Below, piece by piece: positions 34,065 through 46,000 of a stretch of DNA of 64,000 nucleotides. Each line of letters starts with the position of its first letter. The stretch's first letter is position 1. The DNA lies in contig CAUJGJ010000455.1 of NCBI GenBank assembly GCA_963170055.1, positions 62,001 through 126,000 of the forward strand, in the 5' to 3' direction. The translations under genes were made by a program, and so were the position numbers. This DNA is from Halisarca cf. caerulea (taxonomy: Eukaryota; Porifera; Demospongiae; Chondrillida; Halisarcidae). The notes under the pieces are model-generated. The model saw nothing but the letters and a program-made list of their open reading frames with translations, ran no database searches and was not told where the DNA came from.

Positions 34065-34840
34065 TCTCAAGATCTTCTCAGGCACATGATTGCTGATTCC
34101 AGCAGGAAAAAGAGATACAGCACCACAGCCATCCAATGCATTGAGAGTATGAAATGTCTCTTCTCAGCCAGCCAACTGGCAAATCTGTTGTACGTGGTGG
34201 TGGCCAGTTTGCCCATGCCTCCGGGTGCAGAAAGAACTATTGGTGTGAAGGACCCATACTCCACTTCCAATACCCTTTGCTTGTACGATTGTTTCTTCTC
34301 CCGTTCATGTCTTCTGTGGATTCCGGGGAAGACGTCATATTTGACTGTGCAAGGGGGTTGAAAACCCTTACATTGAAAAATGAACATTCAAACGATCCTC
34401 CCCAGAAACCTTGGGCTTCGATGTCAAGACGGGTGTTGTAATCAGTGATTGAGGTCCTGTGGTGGAATGCTTCTCCGGAGGGTAGTTGGAGGTGTGGCTC
34501 AATCTTGACATTATGACAGACCTCTCTCATCAGCTCGGCTGTTGTGTCATGAATGGCGTTGTGAAAGTATGCTCTACTGTGAAAAATTTTCCGCATCGAC
34601 AATGAGAAGGAAGATGCTTAGGTCACCAGTTGTACCTTAGACAAAGAGCATCACGAAAGGCACCTTTATGTAAAGCAAATCCTTGTGATGATAGAGGAGT
34701 GACATTTAGCCATTGTGAAGATCCCTTCTCTTGGTTCAATTCCATGAGTTGCTGGAGCATTGGAAATAGATTATTCTTGAGAGAATCTGCTAAATTGGTC
34801 TGTTTCAAACATTTCTTCTGTTTGAAGTCTTGTATAATTT
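34065..34840 (-). mobile_element. Non-LTR retrotransposon ORF C-terminal region (minus strand)
   Basis: Across small frameshifts the minus strand reads QEKGSSQWLNVTPLSSQG, FALHKGAFRDALCLRYNW, then HLPSHCRCGKFFTVEHTF, then HDTTAELMREVCHNVKIEP, RLDIEAQGFWGG, VRVFNPLA, EYGSFTPIVLSAPGGMGK and LLESAIMCL. I recognise this order as the C-terminal half of an animal LINE-type ORF after the reverse transcriptase, including a Cys-rich CRCGK...H cluster. The truncated remnants at 2930-3215 and 18540-18825 match its last third, so this is the fullest surviving copy. Confidence 0.75.
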
Positions 34841-35560
34841 GATATTGCTGTGATGGAACATTTTCAGGATATACCTTGCCTTGCTGTAGGATCAGTAATG
34901 ATAGGGGAGCAGTGTTTTCCTTGGATGCATCGTAGTCTATGTGGTTGCTTTTGTGGTCTGGCTACGCGAGACTACGTGCAAAGGCGACTGTACGAATAAA
35001 TAACCAATTAGCGCTACCGGAGCGCTGCCCTAGGTATGCGTGTGTACCGAGGGTCATCGCGTTAACGTGACCGACCGTAACAGTACAAGGACAACGGGTG
35101 TTGTGGAATCTACGTATGCTAACGCGCTCTCTGATAATGTCCCACGGTACTTACGTTGCCTTGTCTCATACTCAGAGGACGGCTGGAGTCATCCCCATCA
35201 ACGACCTTCAAGGATCACTGTCTTCCAAGTATTCAGTTGCCGAGAGACAGGGGAGATGTAAACTGGCTGCTTTGTACCGTTTGGTGGACCTGTTTGGTTG
35301 GAGTGATGGAATATAAGGACATATTTCTGTGAGTGTGTGGAATTATAGTAAGCACTGGTTCGATCCCAGGCTTTTGGATACTTTTGACATGGTTGTTTTG
35401 CCGGCTATATATACATGTTATCATAGATACTGGTTTGAGTGATCTATGATGTAATGTACATACCGAGGTATGTATATACTTGTTTGAATACTTTTGGACC
35501 GTGTATAATTTTCAGACCAATATATTGTACAGCATTGCTCAAATCATTGTGATTTCAGTA

Positions 35561-35816
35561 TAGTCTTGTACCCAGACCGTCACTCGGGTGCCGCCATTTT
35601 ATGCCATTTTTACATTTTGACATTTTATGTTGGGTAGAATAAAATGGCGGCCGGCGGGAGGGTCTTAGTCTCGCGTAGCCAGCCCCATGCTCGCCTTCCT
35701 TTTTCGGGGACTGACTCACCAGGAAGGCGAGAAAGACAATGACGTCAGCATAAAAAAAATGGAGGCGAGAAGCGGGTCTGTGTGAGCGAGACTAGGAGGG
35801 TCTGGGTATCAGACTA
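35561..35816. mobile_element. Outer foldback element TAGTCTTGTACCC...AGACTA, interrupted by a second one
   Basis: Arms TAGTCTTGTACCCAGACC and GGTCTGGGTATCAGACTA face each other, with an inner pair around GCCGCCATTTTAT and ATAAAATGGCGGC. ATTTCAGTA flanks both ends (35552-35560 and 35817-35825), an exact 9 bp target duplication. The element contains another foldback at 35666-35794. Confidence 0.85.
35666..35794. mobile_element. Nested foldback element TAGTCTCGCG...GCGAGACTA
   Basis: It lies inside the right arm of the outer element, bounded by GGAGGGTCT on both sides (35657-35665 and 35795-35803), an exact 9 bp duplication. Inside, CTCGCCTTCCTTTTTCG faces AGGAAGGCGAG. Removing it restores the complementarity of the outer arms. 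Confidence 0.87.
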
Positions 35817-35825
35817 ATTTCAGTA

Positions 35826-35988
35826 CAGTAGAATCTCGATAATTAGAATCATGATAGTTAGAATATCTGGCTTAATTCAAACATTGACGAATATACGGTT
35901 CCTAATGTAGGGAGTACATACGTATGTGGTTGGTTAATTAGAACTTTTTTACCGGAAAATCAAGGTTCTAATTAAAGAAATTTCACTG
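35826..35988. mobile_element. MITE, CAGTAGAATCTCGATAATTA end, intron 1 of copy 3
   Basis: The left end CAGTAGAATCTCGATAATTA is preceded by TA and matches, imperfectly, the complement of TAATTAAAGAAATTTCACTG. The right flank is CATA instead of TA, so the end has decayed. Confidence 0.62.
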
Positions 35989-38900
35989 CATAGATGTCTG
36001 GCCTTAGTCTCGCATAGCCAGACCACTCTCCCTCTTTGCTACGCGAGCACTGCAGTACCTTCGCTCTTTTATCCAATGGCTATCATTCACAAAGAGATGA
36101 AGTTTGTATCAATGAAAGCTAGGCTAAATAAAGGTAGGGTTAAAGGGGGACCCACAAAAATATTACTGCGAAAATTAAGAAAATCACCGACCCTCTGAAG
36201 TTTTTTCCCACCATTAATTAGAATATGTATAATGATTATAACAAATCTCAAATATTAGTCTATGCCTAAGAAATGCATGATCAGCTCTCCACAAACCAGC
36301 AAGACTTTAGAGGATCGGCAATCTTCTCAATTTTCGCAGACTTGACCTGACTGATGCTAGCTGTTTTGTATAAACCACCATGTACACCCCTGCCTCTGTA
36401 TCTTTTTAGCTAAGAACTCACACTATGCACCTTAATTTCGGGCCAATCAAATCACATATCAATCTCATTGTCTACAGTCATGATTACAACACGTTATATG
36501 AGCCTACAGCATTCATTTTAGTTTCTGCCAATTTTCTCCATTCAATGTCTTCAATCCCAACTCCACTTTATCCACGTTCAAACCTTACAATATATCACTT
36601 AACCCTACTCACAACCATCACTGCATTACCATATACTTGGCTGAACCAGAACTTGGAGTCAGAACATCAATCACTATTTGTGACTGTAAAGCAAATAATA
36701 ATAGTACTGACCTGATTGATGTAATCATCAGTGGGGGCCATTTGTAAATGAACCAAATCGATGATATGTTGCTCTCTATTAATATTTGTGAGATTTGTTA
36801 TAATCATTATGCATATTTTAATTAATTGGGGAAAAATCTGCAAAGTTTCATCCTGTGAAAATTTGAGTGCGTATGATCCGTACATGCATTTGTAGATTTT
36901 CTTAAGCTTCTTTTTGTTGTACTTGCCAGGAAATTACTTTGTATCGATAAAAGGTTTTTACTTATAATACTCAGCTTGACCATGCTATAAAATGCACCAT
37001 ATTATTATGAATCGATGGCAAAATACTCACAGAGGACTGGTCAGTGATGGTTTGTCTCTGATTATCATGGTTAGTGCATTCTACCTATGCTAGCTTTATA
37101 GTTGGAGCTTGTAGAAGTTAAAAACAGTCTTTTGGATTAGTGGCGTCTTTATGTGTTGAGTCTTCTCTTCATACTCTGAGTATTTTGTCACTGTGAGCAT
37201 AGCTAAACTGAGTTTACCTCGATTATGTTACAGCTAAAAATCTTTTGTTGATAATCAGACCTGCTAACAAGCCAGTACTTGGCATTAATCTACATAGGCG
37301 TTCAGTGAAGATGTCTGTTTGATACCACCTAGCAGTTTCGAATTTTCCTCAACCAATCCCGTGATGGGAGGTTTCCAAGGAACATCCATTACTGCTACTG
37401 CCCAGTGCAATGAAGGGTGAAATTCCCCTGCAGAAAAGGCCTTATAGCACATTGGCAAAACAATGATGTTTCATCTCAGATTATCGTGGTTAGTACATTC
37501 TACCTACAATTATTACTTTGTACTTTGGACCAAGTCCCAATTTTCATCAGTGATCATAAGGTTTATGATGTTCTGTCATTCTGAGCTTCTTAAGGACAAC
37601 TAAAATCCAGATTAGAGCACATTATTCCAACTGTGCTATAGAATGTATTGGTCTGCATGGTCTGGTAGACCCCACGGCACCTGTGTATTGTGTAAAATTA
37701 GATGCCAACTTTTCTGTTTAGTGCCGTGTTCCAGGGCATCCTGACCAAATGCTGTTGAACCCATTTGGACTGCTGCCATCGGAAATAACTGCTTCCAATT
37801 TAGTCAAAGTAGATCTGGATGGTAACATGATTGATCCTGGAACAACTCAGTATGGTATAAATTCCGCTGGTCTGGCTATTCACTCGGCCATTCTTGGAGC
37901 ACGACCCGACATCAACTGTGTCTGTCATGTTCATGGGAAGTCAGTAGTAGCTGTGAGTTGTACACATGCACCCCTATGTATTGCGTTCAGCATGCAAGGA
38001 CCTGGCCGGTCCACGATGTTATGTCAATGTGAATACTGATGCACAGTGGAATCCCTTTATCCCTATTTCTACACCTTGGGTCCAGAAAGGACTGTCCTGA
38101 TTATGAAGTTTCCTCATTTCAGGGATTGAAGAAGTACTATGGTAAAGTATAGTAAAGTACTTGGTTCCAGTAGCATGTATCCACAATAGGAGGGGTGTCC
38201 ACATTTCAGAGGGCTGGATTGAAGGGACTCCATGGTATGTACAAGACAATGCACTGCTCTGGTTTGTTCATTGTAAGAGTTTTTTTTTACATCTTACAAC
38301 TTTTACTCAACCAGACAACTAAGATCTGCTGTAATGTGGTTGGGTCCATGAAAGCTGTGTTAACCGCAATGCTGTAGAAATGCATAGTTTCAAAGGCAAC
38401 CGCCTCATGCTGTCAATGATAATCTTGTTATAAATTATTATTCACTCATTGTACTAGGTTTCTGCAATGGGATGTGGTCTTCTACCAATCTCACAAGAGT
38501 CCACACTGGTGAGTTCTGCATGTTTTGTGCTCATCAGTTGCTACAGTAGCCCTTGGGATTACAGTTGTGACTCTTTAATACAGCCTTTGATAAACCAGCA
38601 CCCTTGATGCTACGTATACCCCTATACCCTGAATGAAGATTTGTTTATCCAGCACCTTCTTTAATCCAGCATATTTTAATGGAACCAATGTGGCCGGATT
38701 AAAGAGTCTGGGGACTGTATGTACTTGTATTGAAAATATTCGTTCTGTGTTCATGACTGCGGCAATTTCCCTTTCCAACCACATAAGTGAATCCAATTAT
38801 GTCATTAATGGTGCTAACACTACATTTTTGTGATGTAGAGTAAACACATAGGGCTATATAGTGCTACTGGTATCTATGGTCATACATACGTACTGTATAT

Positions 38901-39984
38901 GTAGGGACATTGATGTGGTAAAATTGCATTCTTTTGTTGATGATGTTACATTATTATATTTATTGTCCTATCAAACATGTAATAATATACATTTTTATGA
39001 ATGGTGTGTGTGCAGGTTGGTGGTATCTCATATCACAACTACCATGGCATTGCTGCTCAAGATGAGAAAGAGATGATTGTGCGAGATTTTGGGGACACAA
39101 ACAAAGTATGTTCTATATGTACTTACTTACATACATGAGCTTTGCACCGATCCTCATCTATGCAATATTCCTTATGCATCCTCCTTGTAGGTTCATGTTT
39201 TTGATATTCATAAATTTTGTGTTTACATTACAAGTACACTTGTCAGGGCTGCCTGTATATCTGCTCAGAACCAATACTCTCCAAAATTGTGATGTTTGCT
39301 GACTATAAAATGGCTACCAAAATGTAGGGTTTTGATTTGATTCATTTTCTTCTCCCCAGGGTAGTTTAGCTGTACTGTATTCATTACTGTATGGACATTG
39401 TACAAGGAGTTGTTTTGTATTGTATGCATGCTATCTATGCAAATATGAGCATGGAGGGTTTCATCATGTTCCATATTCATTTTCCTGTTAAAATAATTAT
39501 CTATCTATCTATTTTTCATGTGTTAGAAGGAACCAATCTGTACTGTCCTCTGTGCAGGTTCTTATGCTTAGAAATCATGGTCTTGCAGCAGCTGGTGCGA
39601 CCATAGAGGAAACATTGGCACTTGTTGGCCTCACTGTTCTAGCTTGTGACATCCAGGTAAGAGAAGTAATACTGTTCAGAATTGAATGGTTTCGATATCT
39701 TTCATTCTCCCGTTTTGCTTCTAAAGCCAGTGGTTGGTTTTTTTAGTCTATCCATCATCAATTCTAGGTGTGTTTATATACCACTACTTTGTATATACTA
39801 CCGATGTATACTTCAGGTGGCAGCAATGAGTGCTGGATTGTCTGGGCTTATCCAGTTGCCCCAAGAGCTCACTGAGCAGAACACTAAAGTCGTCCAGAAA
39901 GGAGGTGGTGGAGTCTCCAAGCATGGCCACTTATTCGGCATTGGGGAACTGGAATTTGAAGCTTACATGAGACAACTTGATAGC

Positions 39985-39987
<3 letters not shown>

Positions 39988-40031
<44 letters not shown>
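39988..40031. repeat. (TG)n microsatellite overlapping the exon 6 donor of copy 3
   Basis: Here the donor GT is the first unit of the TG run. Confidence 0.93.
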
Positions 40032-40033
<2 letters not shown>

Positions 40034-42345
40034 CAGTGACTATATGAAGTGGCCTTATCTGCGGTACGGTGCTTGTGCTCTTGTATTATGTTGTACAGTA
40101 CATACATACATATAATCTCTGACAGGATGCAGATATACTGTACACGTAATGATACCCAGAAGTGATCTATTCCTTACATGTTAACCAGCTGCACATCATC
40201 ATACGTGAATTATAGGCTACGTGTTATACTGTATATACTGTACATAGCTTGTGTGTGGTAAGTTCCTACTATGCATACATACTGAGCACATTTTCTAGTT
40301 TTCTATGAATCATGTTAAGATATACGTACTTATGTATGAAAATATTTCCTGTTGCTGTACAAAAAAGCAGAGTATTAACTAAAGTTGTATAAATTTGAAT
40401 TAATGTATATGTATCTCAATGATAATACAAAGACATTAATTTGTTTATCTAATTTAAATTTTCAATAGATCAAAGTATTCATGTGGTTGCTCTATCATGA
40501 ATTTCACAGGTAGTTAGGAATTCCCAAGGTACAAATTACAATATAGCATCACTCACCATACTCTATTGATGACCTGCCTTGTTTGTGAGTGTATACTCAC
40601 AACAGTACAGTAGAAGTACTAATAATTTTGAATCCCCCCATGATCCCTCCCCCTGCATGCCCATACATGCATTACTTTTACCAGGGAATGCTTCTGAGCC
40701 TTCACCATTGATGATGCTGGTTGACAGCTGTTTCTAAGTTTGCTGTTCTAACAGTGCTTCAAAGTGTAGTATGGCTATATAGTAGTGTGCAGATCGAGTA
40801 CTTTCATGATACCACATCCATTTCAGGGTTACAACACTGGATACAAGTACAAAGGAAAGCATCTCATGCAGCCAAAGAGTAATGTCACTGCACACAAAAA
40901 ACCACAAGAGCAGAAAGAGAGGGAGCAGCTCACAAAGGAGAGAAAAATGGGAACTGAGCAACAGAAACCTAAAAGGCTGTCCACATCAGCAGGTTCCCTA
41001 AGAAGGTCAGGGAAAAAGGATGAGGAAAGAAAAGTAAACACTCAGAATGCACATACATGTAATATTGGTTATAAATTTGTATGTGTGTATGTGTAGGGCT
41101 GTGTAGTATCACAAATTACCAGCTTTGATATACTGTATTCCCAAAACTCCAATGTGGTAAAACTATGATCACATTATATGGAGTGTTAAACTGGCAAGTG
41201 AATCTTTGTCACATATGTACCAATCATTCTGAAACAACAGCCGGGTATACTGCATGATATCCACATAATCACGACTGTCACAAGCAACTGTTTCAACAGC
41301 TTTTGAATATATCATTTAAGAAGGAATATCGTATTCCTGAATGGAATGCCCATATATGTTTAGTCCTTCCCATCCTATCTAAAAGAATGCCATGGTATTA
41401 CACAATATCACGGTGCAGGAAAATGTTAGCCAATATCAGAATTTACTCAATTATTGTGTATTTATTCAGTATATTGCCCAGCATTATGTATATGTGTGTA
41501 CTGCTATTAAGCTACACCTGAGGAGTACATATTTGCTTGGATAGTGCAAACGAGTATGTTGTTAAAAGTACTATTGTACCTTGCACAGAATAAAGCACAA
41601 GGCACCTTCGATTATTTTGCAAGTTAGGTAACCTATACAATGTTATACTCAAATATGTACATGCGTACGTACTTCCCACCATGTACATACACTTTGCCTA
41701 TGTGTTATTGTGTGTCTTATGTATGTGCGAAGAAATTGTCAGATGAGTTTGCATCTATTCTGTATAATGCTATAGGATACATTGGGCTCTGCCTTTTACA
41801 CAACTCGCAAGACGATGGCTCAGAAAAATGCTGTGACAAATAAGAAGGGACCGAATAAAGTCACCAGTAAGCCAGCCACCTCAAAAGCAAAACCAAAATC
41901 TAGTGCAAGTGCTTTGAACAATGGGAAAGGGGGAGCAGAAAAGAGACCCAAGTCAAGCAGTCAAGAACCTGTGGCCCCAGAAGGTCTTGTTTTTGATGAT
42001 CAGAAGGAAGGATTTGTTAGCACCAGTGATCAACCCTTACCAGATTTGATGTCTGATGTAGAAACACAACAGACCTCGCAAGATGTATCTTTATCCCCAA
42101 CACACTGTGAGGATGAACTATTAATTGATCCAACATTGTCTTCCCCTGTGCCAGTTGAAGGTGACTGTTGCAAGGAGAATGAGCCTGCAAACCAAAGGGT
42201 ACCTGAAGATGTCCCAATTTTGAACAGCAAGGAAGTTGAGAGCACAGGTCTTGATACCAAAGAGAATGAATTTCTGGATGATACTGGTCCAAATAAGGTT
42301 GAGGAAGAAATATGCAACAACTCCCAGCCTGAAAGTGATATCTAG

Positions 42346-43097
42346 ACAAGTTGCACACTGTCAATCAGCTTCTTTTATATGCTACATATATGGAATAAAT
42401 TGTGGAATCAATAGGAATTATATTCTAGCATGATGCTTAGTGAATTTTAACACTTTTCACAAGTTCCTTTTTTGTATAAATGGTTGGCCATAAATAGGTA
42501 CAAAACTGTTATAATGTACTTTAGATTGTATCAACTCATACTGGTGAAATAAATTGGATCGACAGTTCAAGAAAAAGGAGTACTGCAGCATAAACAAGCT
42601 AGACTTGGTTTATCTGAATTATGTAATGCTCCTGATGTATACAGTACATAGAGTATTATACTAATTAAGCTATTACAATCTTCACTGACAGATAGCCTTG
42701 TATAATAATATACGTATTCGGTACACCTAATATATTATATATGGTAATTGGGAATATCCACAATATTATTCTATTATATATATATTATTTATTTATTTTA
42801 TTATACATATATATAGTTCTCTTACCTTGGATCTAACCAGAATGGCACCATACATGCAAGTACATGTATACAGATTTTGGTTATATACTACTGTATATAG
42901 CATAACACTGTAAATTGGCTACATACATACGTACAGTACTGTAGCTGAACATCAAATGAACTGCTTGTTAGATCATGTATAAAGTGTTATAGCAATGAAT
43001 GTATTAATTTTAGTCTTTGTTTTCTTTACGTACTGTATATACGTAGTACATATTGTGTGTACCACTACTCTTATATATTCCACCCCATGCAAACTTG
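42346..43097. other. Convergent spacer between adducin copy 3 and the UBL-vWA gene
   Basis: About 750 bases, AT-rich, with no gene. AATAAA at 42394-42399 is a likely poly(A) signal for copy 3. On the minus strand several overlapping AATAAA motifs lie at 42785-42803, suitable for the opposing gene. Confidence 0.7.
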
Positions 43098-46000
43098 CTA
43101 CACTTTCCTCAGCTCATGGCCTCCAACACTTGCAGTCAGAGATTTGTGCACAGCGTCAGCCACTTCATTTGGTTTGATGGCTTCAAACTGTCTGATTAAC
43201 AGTTGTTGTCTACTGGCATGTCGAAGGCTTTCATTGAATATAGAGATCATCTTGTCCGTGTAGCCCTTGCTGATGTAGCCAAACCAGTACTGAATGTGGT
43301 TGGAGGCTATCTTTGCCATCATTTCATCATGAGATATACCTGCTGGGTCACCACTCGGGTACGTATCTCCTCTATCATTGTGATACTGAGATCCATGACA
43401 TGGAGCATCAGCAATGTGAATCAGTACCTGTAGTGGCATATAATAACTTATTTGAATGTACGTATAACCTATAGCAATACAGTATTTTGAACACATACAC
43501 GCACACACACATACACACATACTGTATATATACAATCATAATTGACAGCAACCGTGGAATCCATTTCTGCATTTGATTCAGATTCATTGTCATTAATGTT
43601 GCATTTGTTGATATTTTGAAATGGTGGTTAGGGAAAGTAAATATATGGAACAGTCCTCAAGAGCACCATATTCTGCAAAATAGGAAGTGCATATACACAT
43701 GTTCTTGTGCATGAGTAGTCATAAAGCAAAAAGCTACCCAATTCAGTCACCTGAACAACGGAATGGTGTAGTGTAATGAGGTCTGGAACTTTCTGTTTGA
43801 CCCATAGATTTTGTTGGATATAACTCTGTTAAACCCTAATTAAGAGCATTGTACTTCTGTGTGTGCAATAAGCAATGTATGTTGTTAGTCGGCATAAATT
43901 TTATATCATTATTGGTGATCATATTGCAAGTACGTCTTGCATTGAACAACAGCTACAGTGTTACATTTGGCTGGAGGTACTGCCGAGACAGAAACAATTG
44001 CAGAATCATGCAGACAGATTCCCATTGAATTCATGCAAGCTGACAGATATACAAGTGTAGCAATTACAAAGGAATTAAAGCTACCTACAAGTGCATCCCA
44101 GGCTGACACCTTGTAAAGGGTTCAAGGAAAATTGACAGAAGGTGAATGACATATGAACAATGTTCCAGTCATAATTAGAGAAAGGAAGCTACAGTTGAAA
44201 CATAAAGGAAGGATATTTTTGGAAACTACATTTGGGGAAGTCCAAGATGATCGAAGACCTTCCACTAGAAGAGGATGCAGAGCTGTTGCAGGATGCTGCC
44301 AAAGATATATTTTGACAACTGGAAATTTACAGGAAGTGCCACAACATGCAGTTGACAGCAGAAAAAGAAGACCTTGAAGAGGAGTTTCAGCATTACAATT
44401 GGGAAGAGAGGTACAAGAAACTGGCAGAAAAATTTTGAGCTGCTTCACATAATCAATGACAAAGATGAAACAGTTAGGTTACTCCAAGTAAGAAATATGT
44501 ATTTCGACAAAATCTTGCATTCAACTTTAAAAACATAGAGTAAAACCTTGGCAGTAAATGCAAAGCTGTGCCAGCAACTACCAAATTAATATAGGCACGA
44601 CCACAATAAGTAGGAGAGGGCAAACTCCTCTGATAGACCGCTTTTCAAGAGATGCAGTTGATGCCATGTTTGCGGATTGGCTACCATCCTTTGAAAGAGT
44701 AACACAGTGGAACTAGTGTTTCGAATCATAATTTTCCTACAATTGGCCGGTTACCTACAAGAAAGAGCACTCCAGGAATAGAATCTCCTCCTGGCAGAGG
44801 AACATTGTGAATATAGAGAAGCCACGGAAGTTAGGTTTAGGCTAAATACTGGGAACTGGACATTGACAGCACAAAATTTTGGCATATGCAGTAGAAAGAA
44901 TCTGAAAGTGTACAAGATTTTATACAGTATGGTGTTCAAGTTGTAAAAGACATTTCAATTAAGTAGTCTATGGGAAGGATCTCATGAATCCAGAACTCAT
45001 CAAATGCATAATTGTGCAAAGTCAAACATGCTGTATGTATGTTCAACAGAAAGGACTTGCAAATGACATCATTAAGAGCCCTAGCTTTATTTGGATTGTG
45101 GAATATACTGTTGCATCTGATGAAAGAAACTTGTCGCTTATGGGGATCAAGAATTTGAATATCACAGCGTATCACACACAGTACAATGGCATGGTGGAAT
45201 TGTACCCTCAAGTCCGTGTTTTGGAAGCATGCTTCAGGGTTTGGGATTCAGTGGGACAGGTACCTACCGTATTCTCTCTAAAAATTTGTCATTCTAATTT
45301 TCGTCAGATCTAAATCTTCGGTTTATTTGTATTCTAAACCTGTCAAATTTGCAGTCATTCTAATTTCCGTCATGTGACTCGTCAGGTACCGGAAGTGATC
45401 TAATATTTCATCATCTCCCCTCAGTACTCGATGAATTCGCTCGTGACAATCTCCTGCAACGAGTGTATTTTGTTCTTGTAGACACAGAGTCTAACTAAGA
45501 TGAACAATTGCGATATTTTCTTTGTCTTTAAAGAAGGAAATACACACCGTTTGTGCTTATTTCAGCTTTCTTTGTGGATTTTTGTTTGTCCAAGTACGCG
45601 AGAGGGTCAAAATGGCGTACCTCCCATCACTAAAAGCTGGAATTATAGGATTCGAGAATAGCTTTCTAAAGTTTCAGCATATTATAATTTTCATCTAAAA
45701 TTTCTATATTTTCGTCAGGGTAAACAATTGAGGGAAATCCTATTCTATTCCAATAGAAAGACAAATTTTTTGCTGCATTAGGTGTGACACATTTTTAGAG
45801 AGAGTACGGTATACTAAAGTACACAGGGTATTATGGGCATATCACTATACACCCAATGAATCCACAAAAGAGAAGCTGTTATTCCTTTTGTTTGGAAAGG
45901 ATTGCCGTACGTACCTCAACAAAATCAACCTATTGTATTAAAACAAACTGCTGTGTATAAAGAGATCCCTCTTAGTCCAAGACCCCCGGGTGTTGTGAAT

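Larger units (their letters stand above)
33092..35136. other. Spacer between copies 2 and 3
   Basis: The first 1.2 kb aligns, with clear divergence, to the other spacers (stop-proximal UTR, TG repeat at 33408-33472, LINE tail). It lacks the plus-strand reverse transcriptase and the foldbacks, so it probably represents the older spacer. From 34850 to 35136 only a partial TAGTCTCGCG-family motif (about 34960) and the upstream region of copy 3 are seen. Confidence 0.75.
35137..42345 (+). pseudogene. Adducin-like copy 3: eight exons conserved, in-frame stop in exon 1
   Basis: Exons: 35137-35328, 37722-37952, 38458-38508, 39016-39105, 39558-39656, 39817-39987, 40827-41033, 41776-42345. All splice sites are GT-AG and phase 0, and exons 2-8 are fully open; exon 6 is one codon longer than in the other copies. 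In exon 1 the codon for Ser60 is TAA (ATA TAA GGA where copies 1 and 2 have ATA TCC GGA), so the annotated start gives only 59 residues. Exons 2-8 differ from copies 1 and 2 at many positions yet keep HVHG, YHNYHG, LMLRNHGL and GELEFEAYMRQLDS, which argues for long constraint before, or despite, the stop. A shorter protein could begin at the Met in exon 2 (37749), or another first exon may be used. The upstream region lacks the CCAAT block of copies 1 and 2. I call it a pseudogene with reservation. Confidence 0.68.

Noticed and set aside
38575..38720. Possible further MITE in intron 3 of copy 3 (TACAGCCTTTGATAAACC ... GGGGACTGTA)
   Set aside because: The ends are only loosely complementary and I could not fix the borders; left unannotated.
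43875..44460. Possible coding gene in the last intron of the UBL-vWA gene
   Set aside because: Coding-like text is broken by many stops on both strands; better explained as retroelement debris.
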